This document shows positions 25,786 through 35,163 of a stretch of DNA of 64,000 nucleotides, piece by piece. Both the position numbers and the translations under genes were made by a program. How positions within the stretch are numbered: position 1 is the first letter of the stretch; every line of letters begins with the position of its first letter. The notes under the pieces are model-generated. The model did no database searches and was not told the DNA's origin. It worked only from the letters and a program-made list of their open reading frames with translations. This DNA is from G965230065 sp965230065 (lineage in GTDB: Bacteria > Bacteroidota > Bacteroidia > Cytophagales > Cyclobacteriaceae), in contig OZ245942.1 of the NCBI GenBank assembly GCA_965230065.1, forward strand, positions 5,890,001 through 5,954,000, given 5' to 3'.

Positions 25786-27579
25786 ATGCAATATTATCCC
25801 AATAATAATTTGAAGCGCAACGGCCATATGCAATGGTTATGGGCCAGGGTCATCGTACTGATGACCCTGATCACCCCATTCCACTGCAATATGCTGTTGG
25901 CTCAGGAGGGCAAACCCAATATTCTGTTGATGATGACAGATGACCAGGGATATGGGGACGTAGGGTGTCATGGGAATCCTTATTTGAAAACACCCCATCT
26001 GGACGCCCTTGCCGCAGAAAGTGTAGAAATGACACATTTCTTTACTTACCCGAGTTGCTCACCTACCCGGGCAGGGTTGATGACCGGACGTTATCCTTAC
26101 CGTACAGGCGTGGTAGGCGTAACCCAAACCTCCCATCTGATGAATACAGCGGAAGTTACCATCGCTGAGATATTGCGTGAAGCAGGTTACCGTACCGGAA
26201 TTTTTGGCAAGTGGCACCTGGGCGACAACTATCCGATGCGCCCCTCAGACCAGGGGTTTGAGGAATCGCTGGTACACAAAGCGGGAGGAATCGGACAGGC
26301 CGCTGACCCACCAGGCAATTCTTACTTTGACCCTATATTGCAACACAATGATGTGCCCGCAAAATACGAAGGGTATTGTGACGATATATTTACGGATGCG
26401 GCCATGGATTTTATAAGCCAGCAAAGTGATCAGCCGTTTTTTGCCTATTTAGCCACTAATTTGCCTCATTTTCCTTTAGACGTTCCTGATGAAAAGGCCG
26501 ACCCTTACAGAAAGATGGGACTCCACGAAGACAATGCCCGTACCTATGGCATGATCACCAATATTGACGACAACGTAGGGAGGATATTAGCCAAAATCGA
26601 GGAGTTGGGTATTGCCGAAAACACCATCGTCATTTTTCTATCGGATAACGGTCCCAGACACAGAAGGACGAAAAACGACGTGTATCCGGGACGGTATGTG
26701 GCAAACCTGCGAGGCACCAAAACCTCTGTGTACGAAAATGGGACGCGTGTTCCCTTCTTTATTCGCTGGCCTGAAAAATTACCCCGGGGGAACAAAATCA
26801 ATACCATGGGTACTATGATTGATGTACTCCCTACCCTGCTGGATGCCTGCGCAATTGATCCGCCCAAAGAGGTACGTATTGATGGTGTATCCCTGCTGCC
26901 TTTGCTGGAAGGGAAAGAGAGCAACTTGCCAGATCGTGTGTATTTTACCCAATGGCACCAGGGACCAGTACCATTTGAATATGTTCATTTTGCTGTTCGT
27001 GGGCAGCAATATAAATTGATTGCACCCCAGGATGACCCGCACCATATTGTTTACCAGCCCTCCGACCAGGAATTAAAGCAGATTTTGGGTTCCCTGGAAT
27101 TATATGATGTGGAAAATGATTCAAGTGAACGTATCAATATTGCCAAAAAACATCCTGAAATCGTGCTTGATTATCTGGAGAAATATGAAAACTGGTTTGA
27201 TGATGTAACTGCCGAAAGGGATGCCAGGGGCATTCAACGGATATTTCTCGGTAATGCGGCCCAACCTAAGGTGCAACTTTCGAGGTTTGATTGGGGAGGC
27301 CCCCGGAATATTACCGGTAACAGCTATGGATACTGGCATGTGCATACAGAAACCAGTCGGTATCGTATCACCTTGCACTATGACAAAGCACAGATGAATG
27401 GCACAGCGCATATCAGGTATGGAGAGGTGCATGAAGAAAAACCAATCCGGGAAGGAGATATCCAAACCGAATTTGAAAATGTTCTGTTAGAAGAAGGCAC
27501 AGGTAATTTTCAAGCCTTTCTGAAAATAGAAAGATTGCCCACTGGCGTTCGGTATGTGGATGTGGAAAAGATGGATTAA
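25786..27579 (+). CDS. S1 family arylsulfatase
   Basis: The 597-residue secreted sulfatase starts 26 bp after the dehydratase gene. A signal peptide follows Met15 (MQWLWARVIVLMTLITPFHC), so a start at 25828 is also possible. Asp52-Asp53 (TDDQGYGD) are the expected Ca ligands. The formylglycine motif CSPTR (Cys91) is canonical, and GKWHLGD and SDNGP complete the active site. A C-terminal extension beyond about residue 480 is beta-rich. It probably removes sulfate from a saccharide in the periplasm; maturation needs a formylglycine-generating enzyme that is not in this window. Confidence 0.93.
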   Translation: MQYYPNNNLKRNGHMQWLWARVIVLMTLITPFHCNMLLAQEGKPNILLMMTDDQGYGDVGCHGNPYLKTPHLDALAAESVEMTHFFTYPSCSPTRAGLMTGRYPYRTGVVGVTQTSHLMNTAEVTIAEILREAGYRTGIFGKWHLGDNYPMRPSDQGFEESLVHKAGGIGQAADPPGNSYFDPILQHNDVPAKYEGYCDDIFTDAAMDFISQQSDQPFFAYLATNLPHFPLDVPDEKADPYRKMGLHEDNARTYGMITNIDDNVGRILAKIEELGIAENTIVIFLSDNGPRHRRTKNDVYPGRYVANLRGTKTSVYENGTRVPFFIRWPEKLPRGNKINTMGTMIDVLPTLLDACAIDPPKEVRIDGVSLLPLLEGKESNLPDRVYFTQWHQGPVPFEYVHFAVRGQQYKLIAPQDDPHHIVYQPSDQELKQILGSLELYDVENDSSERINIAKKHPEIVLDYLEKYENWFDDVTAERDARGIQRIFLGNAAQPKVQLSRFDWGGPRNITGNSYGYWHVHTETSRYRITLHYDKAQMNGTAHIRYGEVHEEKPIREGDIQTEFENVLLEEGTGNFQAFLKIERLPTGVRYVDVEKMD

Positions 27580-27621
27580 TTGAAGCCTGTTCCTTAAAAA
27601 AGAGACACTTATTCCACTTTG

Positions 27622-28470
27622 CTACAGGATTTTCTTTCTAAATTCCCTTGGCGTACATTTATTAATTTTCCGGAATGCCGCATTAAATAGACTAATCGAG
27701 TTAAACCCACTATCATATAAAATTTCTGTAATGCTTTTATCCGTTGAAATCAATTTTCGTTGTGCAAATGATATTCTTTCCTGGGTAATATATGCATTTA
27801 TCGTCATACCAAAAGTTTTTTTAAAAATCACATTGGCATAGTCAGGGTGTAACCCAACCTTTTTACCAATGTCAATGGCTTTGATTTGTTGACGATAATG
27901 CTTAGCAATAAACAAAGCAATTTCTTCAACTTTACTGATTTCACTTGAATGATTTTTAGAAGGTCTGCTCTGTTTTGAGGGCGAAATTATTTCAGCCATT
28001 CTCAGCAATCTTGCATGCATTTCAAGTAAAATCACCTTGTGGTCTTTTTTCTTGGAAAAATCTTTAATCCAATTCTTTATGATATACTCGTCGTAAAAAG
28101 AATGTTCTCCTGAGTTTTCAATGATAATTTCCCCTTTAAGAACTTTATCTACAAAAAAGACCGGGAGTTTCCATTCTAAAAATATCGTCAAGGGAATAGT
28201 GCATACGAAATAGGGAGTAGAATCGGTATGGTTTACAATTTGATGAGGAACCACCCCCCAAAATAAGGCGAGGCTTTTTGGTGGTATTGTGATTTTAGAA
28301 CCATGAAATAGGTATGTTAGGCTTCCTTCCGGAAAATAATTAATCTCAATTTCATTATGCCTGTCTGGTTTTCTCATCAAATCAGGCTGCCACAATTCGC
28401 ATGTTAATCCGTAGGGCCTGAATTCCCTCCTACTCTCGTCAAACGTATTCAACATCTCGGAATACTGCAT
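27622..28470 (-). CDS. AraC-family transcriptional regulator
   Basis: The 282-residue protein has an N-terminal cupin-like sensing half (about 15-130; HNEIEINYFPEGSLTYLFHG) and a C-terminal double helix-turn-helix (about 190-282: IAKHYRQQIKAIDIGKKVGL, ITEILYDSGFNSISLFNAAF, CTPREFRK). It is convergent with the sulfatase gene and divergent from the DUF1593 gene, making that gene its likeliest target. The ATG at 28470 is chosen over a GTG two codons upstream. The intergenic DNA holds a repeated CCTTCAAA (28550 and 28574), a possible but weak operator. Confidence 0.9.
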   Translation of the reverse strand: MQYSEMLNTFDESRREFRPYGLTCELWQPDLMRKPDRHNEIEINYFPEGSLTYLFHGSKITIPPKSLALFWGVVPHQIVNHTDSTPYFVCTIPLTIFLEWKLPVFFVDKVLKGEIIIENSGEHSFYDEYIIKNWIKDFSKKKDHKVILLEMHARLLRMAEIISPSKQSRPSKNHSSEISKVEEIALFIAKHYRQQIKAIDIGKKVGLHPDYANVIFKKTFGMTINAYITQERISFAQRKLISTDKSITEILYDSGFNSISLFNAAFRKINKCTPREFRKKIL

Positions 28471-28630
28471 GTTCACATCGGAATATTAGTTGTTCAGGCA
28501 ATAAAACGAGGGTAAATTTACAATTTATTTGAAAAATATTTACAAAGTCCCTTCAAACGTTCTGATCTGGGTGCCTTCAAATAAGATGGATCTGATCAGG
28601 CTGTTTTCTTAAATTAATTCTTTATATAAG

Positions 28631-31027
28631 ATGAAAATTAAGTATTCAATTATTATTTCAATTATAGTCTTCACCATTGCTGTGGCTTCTAAGTCGATAT
28701 GGGCAGGTAAAATAGCTGATGCAGAAGAATGCACTGAATCAACAACAAAAGACAGGGAAAAGACTTCTAAACAAAAAGAAAAACATCGGGTGATAATCAC
28801 ATCGGACTTTCCACCAATCGGTGTGGTAAAATCGGGCGATAATATTCCCAATACTCAAAAAAGCGATCCTGACGACATGCAGTCAATGGTACGCTTCTTA
28901 TTGTATGCCAATGAATTTGATATAGAGGGTTTGATTGCATCGGCAGGAACCTTTGCCATGGTAGCCGATAAAAATAATATTCTAGGTGTATTGGATCAAT
29001 ATGAAAAAGTATATGACAATCTAAAAACATACGATCCTGATTATCCAACCGCCGATTATCTTCGCTCCGTTACCTATGAAGGCAAGGGAAATAATAATGG
29101 CATCAGTATCAAATGGGGATGCGGCAAACAACCTTATACCGACCTTATTGGCGAGGGCCTGGACAGCGAAGCTTCAAATGCCATCATAGCGGCAGCCGAT
29201 AAGCCTGATCCTCGCCCCATATGGATCGGCGTTTGGGGTGGCCCGCGAGAGATTGCCCAGGCAATTTGGGACGTGAAGAATACACGCAGCGAAGAAGAGC
29301 TAAAGGCTTTTATTGGCAAACTTCGGGTTTTTCTAATTGCATGCCAAGACGCTACCCATGAGTGGCTAATGAATGAATTCCCGGACTTGTTTATTATCGA
29401 ATCGATAAAGACATATGGGGGTATGTTCAACAATCAGGATTCGAGGTCAGACCTTGCCTGGGTCAATGAGAACATACGTTTTAACCACGGCCCTCTTTGT
29501 GCTGTATACCCGCACGAGGGCATCGGGATTACCGGCGTTTGTGAAGGAGATTCACCTTCTTTTCTGTATCTGGTCAGCGCAAATCGTGGTATCAACGATC
29601 CCGAAGACCCCACGCAACCAAGCTGGGGCGGACAATACGTACGCAAAGAAAATACCAATCATTATGTCGATGGTCCTGGAGGATCGAGCATTACCCGATG
29701 GCGAGACGATTACCAGAGAGAGTTTAAAGAACGCGCAGACTGGTGTATTAAATACAAGCCCCGCATAATCAACACCACGGATTTGGGAGCAGACCCGGAT
29801 GATGAACAATCCATGGTACGCCAGTTGGTCTGTGCCAACGAGTTTGATATCGAGGGTTTAATCGTTGCTACCGGTTGTTGGAAAAAGAGCCAAAACAACA
29901 CCGACATGCTTGACAAGATTGTGGATGCCTATAGTGAAGTTTATCCAAATCTTACTGTTCATGCTGATGGATATCCCACCCCGGAATATCTAAAATCCAT
30001 TGCTGTAATGGGGCAAACAGGATACGGTATGAGTGATGTGGGTACAGGCAAAGATAGTCCCGGTTCAGAACTGATCATTGCTTCCGTTGATAAAGACGAC
30101 CCGCGCCCGGTTTGGGTGATGGGCTGGGGAGGCATGAACAATGTTGCCCAGGCTATTTGGAAAGTACGTAAAACACGTTCTCCAGAAGAATTTGAAAAAT
30201 TCTTAAGTAAACTAAGGCTATTCGATATCCTGGGGCAGGATGATGCAGGGGCATGGATCGCAAAAACTTTCCCTGATGTTTTCTACATCCGTGCTACAGG
30301 TGTATATAGTTGGCAACCGTCTGATGAATATTTAGACGAGCACATCCAAAACCATGGTCCCTTGGGAGCGGTTTACCCCGATCGGCAATGGGCTACCGAG
30401 GGTGATACACCGGCATTCATGCATGTGTACCCTAATGGACTTAACAACCCCGAACAGATAGACCAGGGCGGCTGGGGTGGTCGTTTTAGTTTCACAAAGA
30501 AGGCAGGCATTCGAAGCATGTCTGAAGTGGCCAAAATAAATAAAGAGGCAGAACCACAGTACGACCCTTACTATATGTATGGAAACACGGAAGAGGTTGG
30601 CGAGGCCATAAAACGCTGGGGCAATGGTATTCATAACGACTTTGCTGCACGCATGGACTGGAGTATTACCAACAACTATGAGGATGCAAACCATCATCCA
30701 GTTGCAATATTGAACGGGGACAAAACCAGGCAGGTATTGAACATAACTGCCAATGCCAGATCAAGCATTGAGCTTAATGCAAAAGGATCAAGCGATCCCG
30801 ATGGTGATTCGCTGACCTACTCCTGGTCGTTTTATGGTGAACCCAGCTCCTACAATGGATCTGTAACCATTCAGAATAGTTCCTCTCCAGCGGCTACCCT
30901 GGAAATTCCCGGGGATGCCGTTGATAAGACTATTCATATCATACTGGAAATTCATGATAATGGCACCCCCAATTTATATGCCTATCGGCGTATAATTGTT
31001 GATGTACGACCAATTAGTAATGAATAA
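28631..31027 (+). CDS. Tandem DUF1593 (nucleoside-hydrolase-like) secreted protein
   Basis: The 798-residue protein contains two complete copies of the DUF1593/Sde182-type nucleoside-hydrolase-like domain (about 50-370 and 377-690), then a beta-sandwich tail (about 710-798) of the type that follows single copies. Each copy has the acidic metal-site motif DPDD (about 79-82 and 388-391) and matching segments DDMQSMVRFLLYANEFDIEG/DDEQSMVRQLVCANEFDIEG and DPRPIWIGVWGG/DPRPVWVMGWGG. A signal peptide covers about 1-25. Family members are linked to plant-polysaccharide degraders and act on an unknown glycoside. The internal duplication is unusual. Confidence 0.85.
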   Translation: MKIKYSIIISIIVFTIAVASKSIWAGKIADAEECTESTTKDREKTSKQKEKHRVIITSDFPPIGVVKSGDNIPNTQKSDPDDMQSMVRFLLYANEFDIEGLIASAGTFAMVADKNNILGVLDQYEKVYDNLKTYDPDYPTADYLRSVTYEGKGNNNGISIKWGCGKQPYTDLIGEGLDSEASNAIIAAADKPDPRPIWIGVWGGPREIAQAIWDVKNTRSEEELKAFIGKLRVFLIACQDATHEWLMNEFPDLFIIESIKTYGGMFNNQDSRSDLAWVNENIRFNHGPLCAVYPHEGIGITGVCEGDSPSFLYLVSANRGINDPEDPTQPSWGGQYVRKENTNHYVDGPGGSSITRWRDDYQREFKERADWCIKYKPRIINTTDLGADPDDEQSMVRQLVCANEFDIEGLIVATGCWKKSQNNTDMLDKIVDAYSEVYPNLTVHADGYPTPEYLKSIAVMGQTGYGMSDVGTGKDSPGSELIIASVDKDDPRPVWVMGWGGMNNVAQAIWKVRKTRSPEEFEKFLSKLRLFDILGQDDAGAWIAKTFPDVFYIRATGVYSWQPSDEYLDEHIQNHGPLGAVYPDRQWATEGDTPAFMHVYPNGLNNPEQIDQGGWGGRFSFTKKAGIRSMSEVAKINKEAEPQYDPYYMYGNTEEVGEAIKRWGNGIHNDFAARMDWSITNNYEDANHHPVAILNGDKTRQVLNITANARSSIELNAKGSSDPDGDSLTYSWSFYGEPSSYNGSVTIQNSSSPAATLEIPGDAVDKTIHIILEIHDNGTPNLYAYRRIIVDVRPISNE

Positions 31028-31245
31028 CCTATGCCGGAATGCCATATATTTCCATATCCACTTTTCTGAAGAAGAGAGAAAACAAATATGCACTCTACGG
31101 TCATGCCCCGCAAGTGAAGAAATAGATAGTGAGAAACGCTTAGCATAAGAGGCTGCCGCCTGATCATTTACCGTTCCATGGTGGCCCCTGTGCTACGAAT
31201 CCCCTTTGTTTATGGAACAAGTGGGAGAGAAGATAATATAAGTAT

Positions 31246-33114
31246 TCACAAGGCAGTCATATATTCCACCCTGCGGGAAACCTCAGAGTCTTCACGCACT
31301 TTTTCAGGGATTTTTTCCAGCTGCAAATCAAAGTCATACCCATGATCCGGAGAACCCATCAGGGCAATAGAATTAAAAATAAGCAGTGACTCAACCGGGT
31401 CTTCTGAAGCATATAATGCCTGCGTCATCACTTTTACAGGATTTTCTGCCCTGATGATTCCCATGAATTCTGCCGCCCGCACCCGGTTGATCAATTCCGT
31501 GTCCTCAGAGGCAATACTTCGGGCCATGGGCACCACTTCCCTGGCTGCTTCACCAAACGAACTACAAACGATCAGGGCCCAGTATCGTTCCCAGGGATCC
31601 GATGATTTTAGACTTTCTTTTAACCTCCCTTCGGCCTGCTCAAAACTTTGCAGGGAAAGATCAGCCAAATCCCTGTATCGCATAATGGCTGCCTGATGTT
31701 GCTTGCCGAAGCTGACAGGGTTGTCAAATGCATGGGCCACCAGGTAGTGCTCAGGATAAAAAGACAGATCAGGCATAGCTGTAACCCAGTTATTGAGCTT
31801 GTTTCTAAGGCTTTGGAGTGTATCCTCATATTGAGGGTCCCCGGCAAGGTTATTTGTTTCAAAAGGATCAGATTCAATATCAAAAAGTTGTTCTGCCGGG
31901 CGCGGTTCAAAAAAAGCAGATTGGGCCTCATTTAATGCACCTTCCAAATAAAGTGACTTCCACTCCTGGTAGGCCAATTGCCTGTACCGGTAATTATTCA
32001 TCAGGCCATCGAAGTTGAAGGGTTGATAATTCCGAATGTATTTGTAGCGCCCTTTACGCACCGAGCGCACCTGGTCATACTTTTCGTCAAAACGATCGGC
32101 ATACCCATAGGCTTCATCCCTTAACGTTAGTGTTTGTTCACTGATACCCTCACCCAAAAATGGTTTTCCATCCATTTGTTCCGGCACCTCAATCCCCACT
32201 AAATGAAGCACTGTTGGTGCCAGGTCAATAAAGCTGACAAAACCATTGGTTGCACTCCCTTTCGGAAGTGGTGCGAGGTGCTTATACTTTTCAGGAACAT
32301 ACACTACCATAGGTACGTGCAGCCCGGTTTCATACAAATAACCCTTACTACCGGGGAGCACGCCTCCATGGTCTCCGTAATAGAAAATAAAGGTATTGTC
32401 CAGGAGGCCATCCTCTTTCAACGCGTTCACTACCTCCCCTACTTCTGTATCCATTTCCTGAATCTTGTCGCGGTAATAAGCATTGGTGTATTTAAAAAGT
32501 TCGGTGTTCGGGTGCTTTGGTTGTACCTCAAAGGAATTGGCGTCAGTGGTGGTTGGGGTTTGCCTGTCCTCTTCCGTAAAATGCAACCTTGATTCATGCG
32601 TAGTCTCAATATTGTGTACATACATAAAGGGCTGTCCTTCCGTCCTATTTCCATAATGCGCTTGCTTTGAAGATTCATCCCAAACTCCATTACCCTTGAT
32701 AAAATTGTAATCTTCTTTGGCATTATTGGCGGTATAATAACCCGCTTTTCGCAGGTAAAACGGAAACATCATCAGGGAATCGGGCATGGGCACTTGTTTC
32801 AGTTTACGGTGAAACTGTGTCCCTGTGCGCGGCCCATAGCACCCTGAAATAATGGCTGAACGCGCTACACTGCAAACAGCCCCATTTGAGAAGACACGAT
32901 TAAATTGAATCCCCTGCGCTGCCAGTGCCGCAATGTTAGGCGTTTCGATGCCATTCTTATCAAAAAGCTTCAGGTAATGCTTGGAGTTATCTTCCGAAAC
33001 AATCCATACAATATTGGGAGGAGGTAATTCCTCAGCTGTTTGTAATTGGCAGGAAGAACCCAGAAAGAGGATGGTGCATACACCCCAAACAGTGATTAAC
33101 TTTAAAATTTTCAT
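31246..33114 (-). CDS. S1 family sulfatase, lipoprotein, with HEAT-like tail and atypical CSVAR motif
   Basis: The 622-residue lipoprotein (lipobox GSSC, Cys about 22) has the alkaline-phosphatase-fold sulfatase core: IVSEDNS (Glu41-Asp42-Asn43 where most have Asp-Asp), KGNGVWD, the YYGDHGG metal site, and a C-terminal helical region (about 500-622) that looks HEAT-like. The formylglycine site reads Cys81-Ser-Val-Ala-Arg85; the usual consensus is C-x-P/A-x-R, so position +2 is Val instead of Pro/Ala. Cys and Arg are conserved, so activity is likely but unusual. It lies last in the fucosidase cluster, 37 bp after a strong terminator-like hairpin. Confidence 0.88.
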   Translation of the reverse strand: MKILKLITVWGVCTILFLGSSCQLQTAEELPPPNIVWIVSEDNSKHYLKLFDKNGIETPNIAALAAQGIQFNRVFSNGAVCSVARSAIISGCYGPRTGTQFHRKLKQVPMPDSLMMFPFYLRKAGYYTANNAKEDYNFIKGNGVWDESSKQAHYGNRTEGQPFMYVHNIETTHESRLHFTEEDRQTPTTTDANSFEVQPKHPNTELFKYTNAYYRDKIQEMDTEVGEVVNALKEDGLLDNTFIFYYGDHGGVLPGSKGYLYETGLHVPMVVYVPEKYKHLAPLPKGSATNGFVSFIDLAPTVLHLVGIEVPEQMDGKPFLGEGISEQTLTLRDEAYGYADRFDEKYDQVRSVRKGRYKYIRNYQPFNFDGLMNNYRYRQLAYQEWKSLYLEGALNEAQSAFFEPRPAEQLFDIESDPFETNNLAGDPQYEDTLQSLRNKLNNWVTAMPDLSFYPEHYLVAHAFDNPVSFGKQHQAAIMRYRDLADLSLQSFEQAEGRLKESLKSSDPWERYWALIVCSSFGEAAREVVPMARSIASEDTELINRVRAAEFMGIIRAENPVKVMTQALYASEDPVESLLIFNSIALMGSPDHGYDFDLQLEKIPEKVREDSEVSRRVEYMTAL

Positions 33115-33150
33115 TACCCTTAATTTAACATAGTGTAAAATGTTGAAACC

Positions 33151-33182
33151 AAAAAAATATCGGGGCCGACAAACCCCGATAT
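33151..33182 (-). terminator. Rho-independent terminator after SusD remnant
   Basis: A perfect 9-bp stem (ATATCGGGG at 33157-33165, CCCCGATAT at 33174-33182) with an 8-base loop is followed on the minus strand by a run of seven T. The run marks the end of the upstream minus-strand unit. The next sulfatase starts only 37 bp later, so it must use a very short leader promoter or read-through. Confidence 0.8.
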
Positions 33183-33217
33183 TGGCATTACATAGTTAGT
33201 GAATTTTCCCGTTTTTT

Positions 33218-33382
33218 TCAATAACCCGTATTTTGTGTTAACCCTACCTTATCGATTTCAGTTGACGGGATAGGCAAACAGTAATTTTCTATGTTAAATG
33301 TCTGCTCTCTGCGGAGATCAAAAAACCAATGCCCTTCAATTTGTCGCTCATACTTGATGCCTTTAAGAAGCGTCATCCACCT
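33218..33382 (-). pseudogene. C-terminal remnant of a SusD/RagB gene
   Basis: On the minus strand about 54 codons read WMTLLKGIKYERQIEGHWFF then DLRREQTFNIENYCLPIPST and EIDKVGLTQNTGY-stop. This is the diagnostic SusD ending (ERQ-E--GHWFFDLRR ... LPIPS-EID--GLTQN-GY). An in-frame stop immediately precedes the fragment and there is no start, signal peptide or upstream SusD sequence. It is therefore a decayed gene, with its presumed SusC partner gone, left between two sulfatase genes. Confidence 0.85.
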
Positions 33383-33457
33383 CTATTGAACAACCAAGCT
33401 TAGGGTTTGTTTATGTTTTATTTTTGAAAGCGAAAGGATAAAAACCCAAACAAGCGC

Positions 33458-35053
33458 TTAATCATCCCAATGTTGCTCTATCACTTCCTGGATCATGGGA
33501 TAGTCTTCGTCTTCTTCATCCAATTCCTGGCGAAGCTGTGCCAGTTGTTTCTTTAAATCAGCCTGGATCGTTGCGTAAGCCGGGTCGTTATACACATTAT
33601 TCATTTCATGAGGGTCTTTCTTAAGGTCATACAACTCCCATCCGGGAGGGGTTTCAAAGGCGTAGCGGTTCCCCCAGCCTTCAAGGTTTGCTGCTACCTT
33701 AGTATCTTTCCAATACCTGCCGTAGAAAAAGATGAGTTTGTAATCTTTCGTCCTCACCCCAAAGTGGGCCGGGTTGGCATGCCGGTGGGCCATGTGCATC
33801 CAGTACCGATAGTAGGTGGCCTGTGGCCAATCTTCCGGCTCCTCTCCCGTTTCCAGAATGGTAGCAAAACTCCTGCTCTGCATATAATCCGGAACTTCCC
33901 CGCCAGCCATCTCAATGAGCGTGGGGGCAAACTGGGTGTTATTGATGAGGGCATCCGTTTTACTACCTGCTTTGACCTTCTCAGGATATCGGACAATAAA
34001 AGGCATCCGCATAGATTCTTCGTACATCCAACGCTTGTCAATGTAGTCATGCTCGCCAAGCATAAAGCCCTGGTCTCCCGTATAAACAATAATTGTATTA
34101 TCCATAAGGCCTTCCTTTCTCAAATAGTCGAATAATCGCCTGAGGTTATCATCTACTCCTTTTACACATCGCAGGTAACGCTTCAAATACTCCTGATAGG
34201 CCAGGTGTGCATATTCAGGGTCGGGAATGGTGGAATCAATCTCCATATGCATGCCCATGTTGCGGATGGTATTACGGTGCGATACCGATGAACCTATATC
34301 GTGGATCAGTGCATCGTTGACGCCCCGGGTTGCCACAGAACCATTGTTTTCATTATCGTACAAGCTGGAGGGTTCAGGGATTTCAGTATCTTCCAGATAT
34401 TCCTGATAACGAGTAGCAAACTCAAACATATCATGGGGTGCTTTGTAGTGGTGCATCAGGAAGAAGGGGCGCTCTTTGTCTTTACGATTTTCTAACCAAC
34501 TCAGGGTGATGTCGGTAATTTGATCGGAAGAATGCCCAATGGTTTGAATCGTATCTTCAGGCCACCCTTTTTCGCCTTGTACTCGAAAATCTGGGTTGAA
34601 ATAATCTCCCTGACCGGGCAACACACAATAGTAATCGAAGGCAGCGGGTTCTTCTTTGAGATGCCACTTACCAACCATAGCGGTTTCGTAGCCCAGCTTT
34701 TTCATTTCTACAGGAAGGTACTGCTGGTCGGGGGGAATACGACCATCCAGGTCAAGTACTCCGTTGGTTTGTGGATACTGCCCTGTGATAATGCTGGCCC
34801 GGGAGGGTGTGCAAATGGAGTTGGTACAAAAAACATTGGTAAACAACATGCCCTCTCTAGCCAGCGCATCAATTGTTGGAGTAGGGTTCAGTACGGCCAA
34901 CCGACTTTCGTATGCTCCCACAGCCTGGGTAGTGTGATCGTCTGACATGATAAAGATAATATTAGGCTGGGTATTTTTCGAGGTTTCAGGTGCACAAGCA
35001 ATGAAAAAACAGCTTATGGATACAGCAATAAAGAATAATTTCATGTGTAGCAT
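33458..35053 (-). CDS. S1 family sulfatase, lipoprotein (CTPSR type)
   Basis: The 531-residue lipoprotein (lipobox FIAC, Cys20) has Asp38-Asp39 in FIMSDDHTTQAVGAY and the canonical formylglycine motif CTPSR (Cys81). Motifs GKWHLKEE, HHYKAPHD and YTGDQGFMLGEHD complete the active site. It is closely similar in layout and sequence to the sulfatase at 53023-54633 (both share FCTNSICTPSR and the GEHDY-DKRW loop), so the two are paralogs. It follows the FucP gene on the same strand after 110 bp. A second ATG three codons in (35044) sits closer to the signal peptide and may be the real start. Confidence 0.92.
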   Translation of the reverse strand: MLHMKLFFIAVSISCFFIACAPETSKNTQPNIIFIMSDDHTTQAVGAYESRLAVLNPTPTIDALAREGMLFTNVFCTNSICTPSRASIITGQYPQTNGVLDLDGRIPPDQQYLPVEMKKLGYETAMVGKWHLKEEPAAFDYYCVLPGQGDYFNPDFRVQGEKGWPEDTIQTIGHSSDQITDITLSWLENRKDKERPFFLMHHYKAPHDMFEFATRYQEYLEDTEIPEPSSLYDNENNGSVATRGVNDALIHDIGSSVSHRNTIRNMGMHMEIDSTIPDPEYAHLAYQEYLKRYLRCVKGVDDNLRRLFDYLRKEGLMDNTIIVYTGDQGFMLGEHDYIDKRWMYEESMRMPFIVRYPEKVKAGSKTDALINNTQFAPTLIEMAGGEVPDYMQSRSFATILETGEEPEDWPQATYYRYWMHMAHRHANPAHFGVRTKDYKLIFFYGRYWKDTKVAANLEGWGNRYAFETPPGWELYDLKKDPHEMNNVYNDPAYATIQADLKKQLAQLRQELDEEDEDYPMIQEVIEQHWDD

Positions 35054-35163
35054 TAATTCTGGTTGTTAATTTCCTGTTCAAATTATAAAAAACATCTATA
35101 AGAAAAATATTTTCCTTTCATAAAGTATACCTATCCATCAGTCCAGGGGCCATAGTCCCAGGG

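Larger units (their letters stand above)
33115..33457. other. 343-bp gap between two sulfatase genes
   Basis: This stretch holds a strong intrinsic terminator for minus-strand transcription (33151-33182) and the truncated end of a SusD gene (33218-33382). No intact gene is present. Confidence 0.75.

Noticed and set aside
28550..28597. Repeated CCTTCAAA and TCTGATC blocks before the DUF1593 gene as an AraC operator
   Set aside because: The two block types are offset by 24 and 30 bp, so they do not form one consistent direct repeat.
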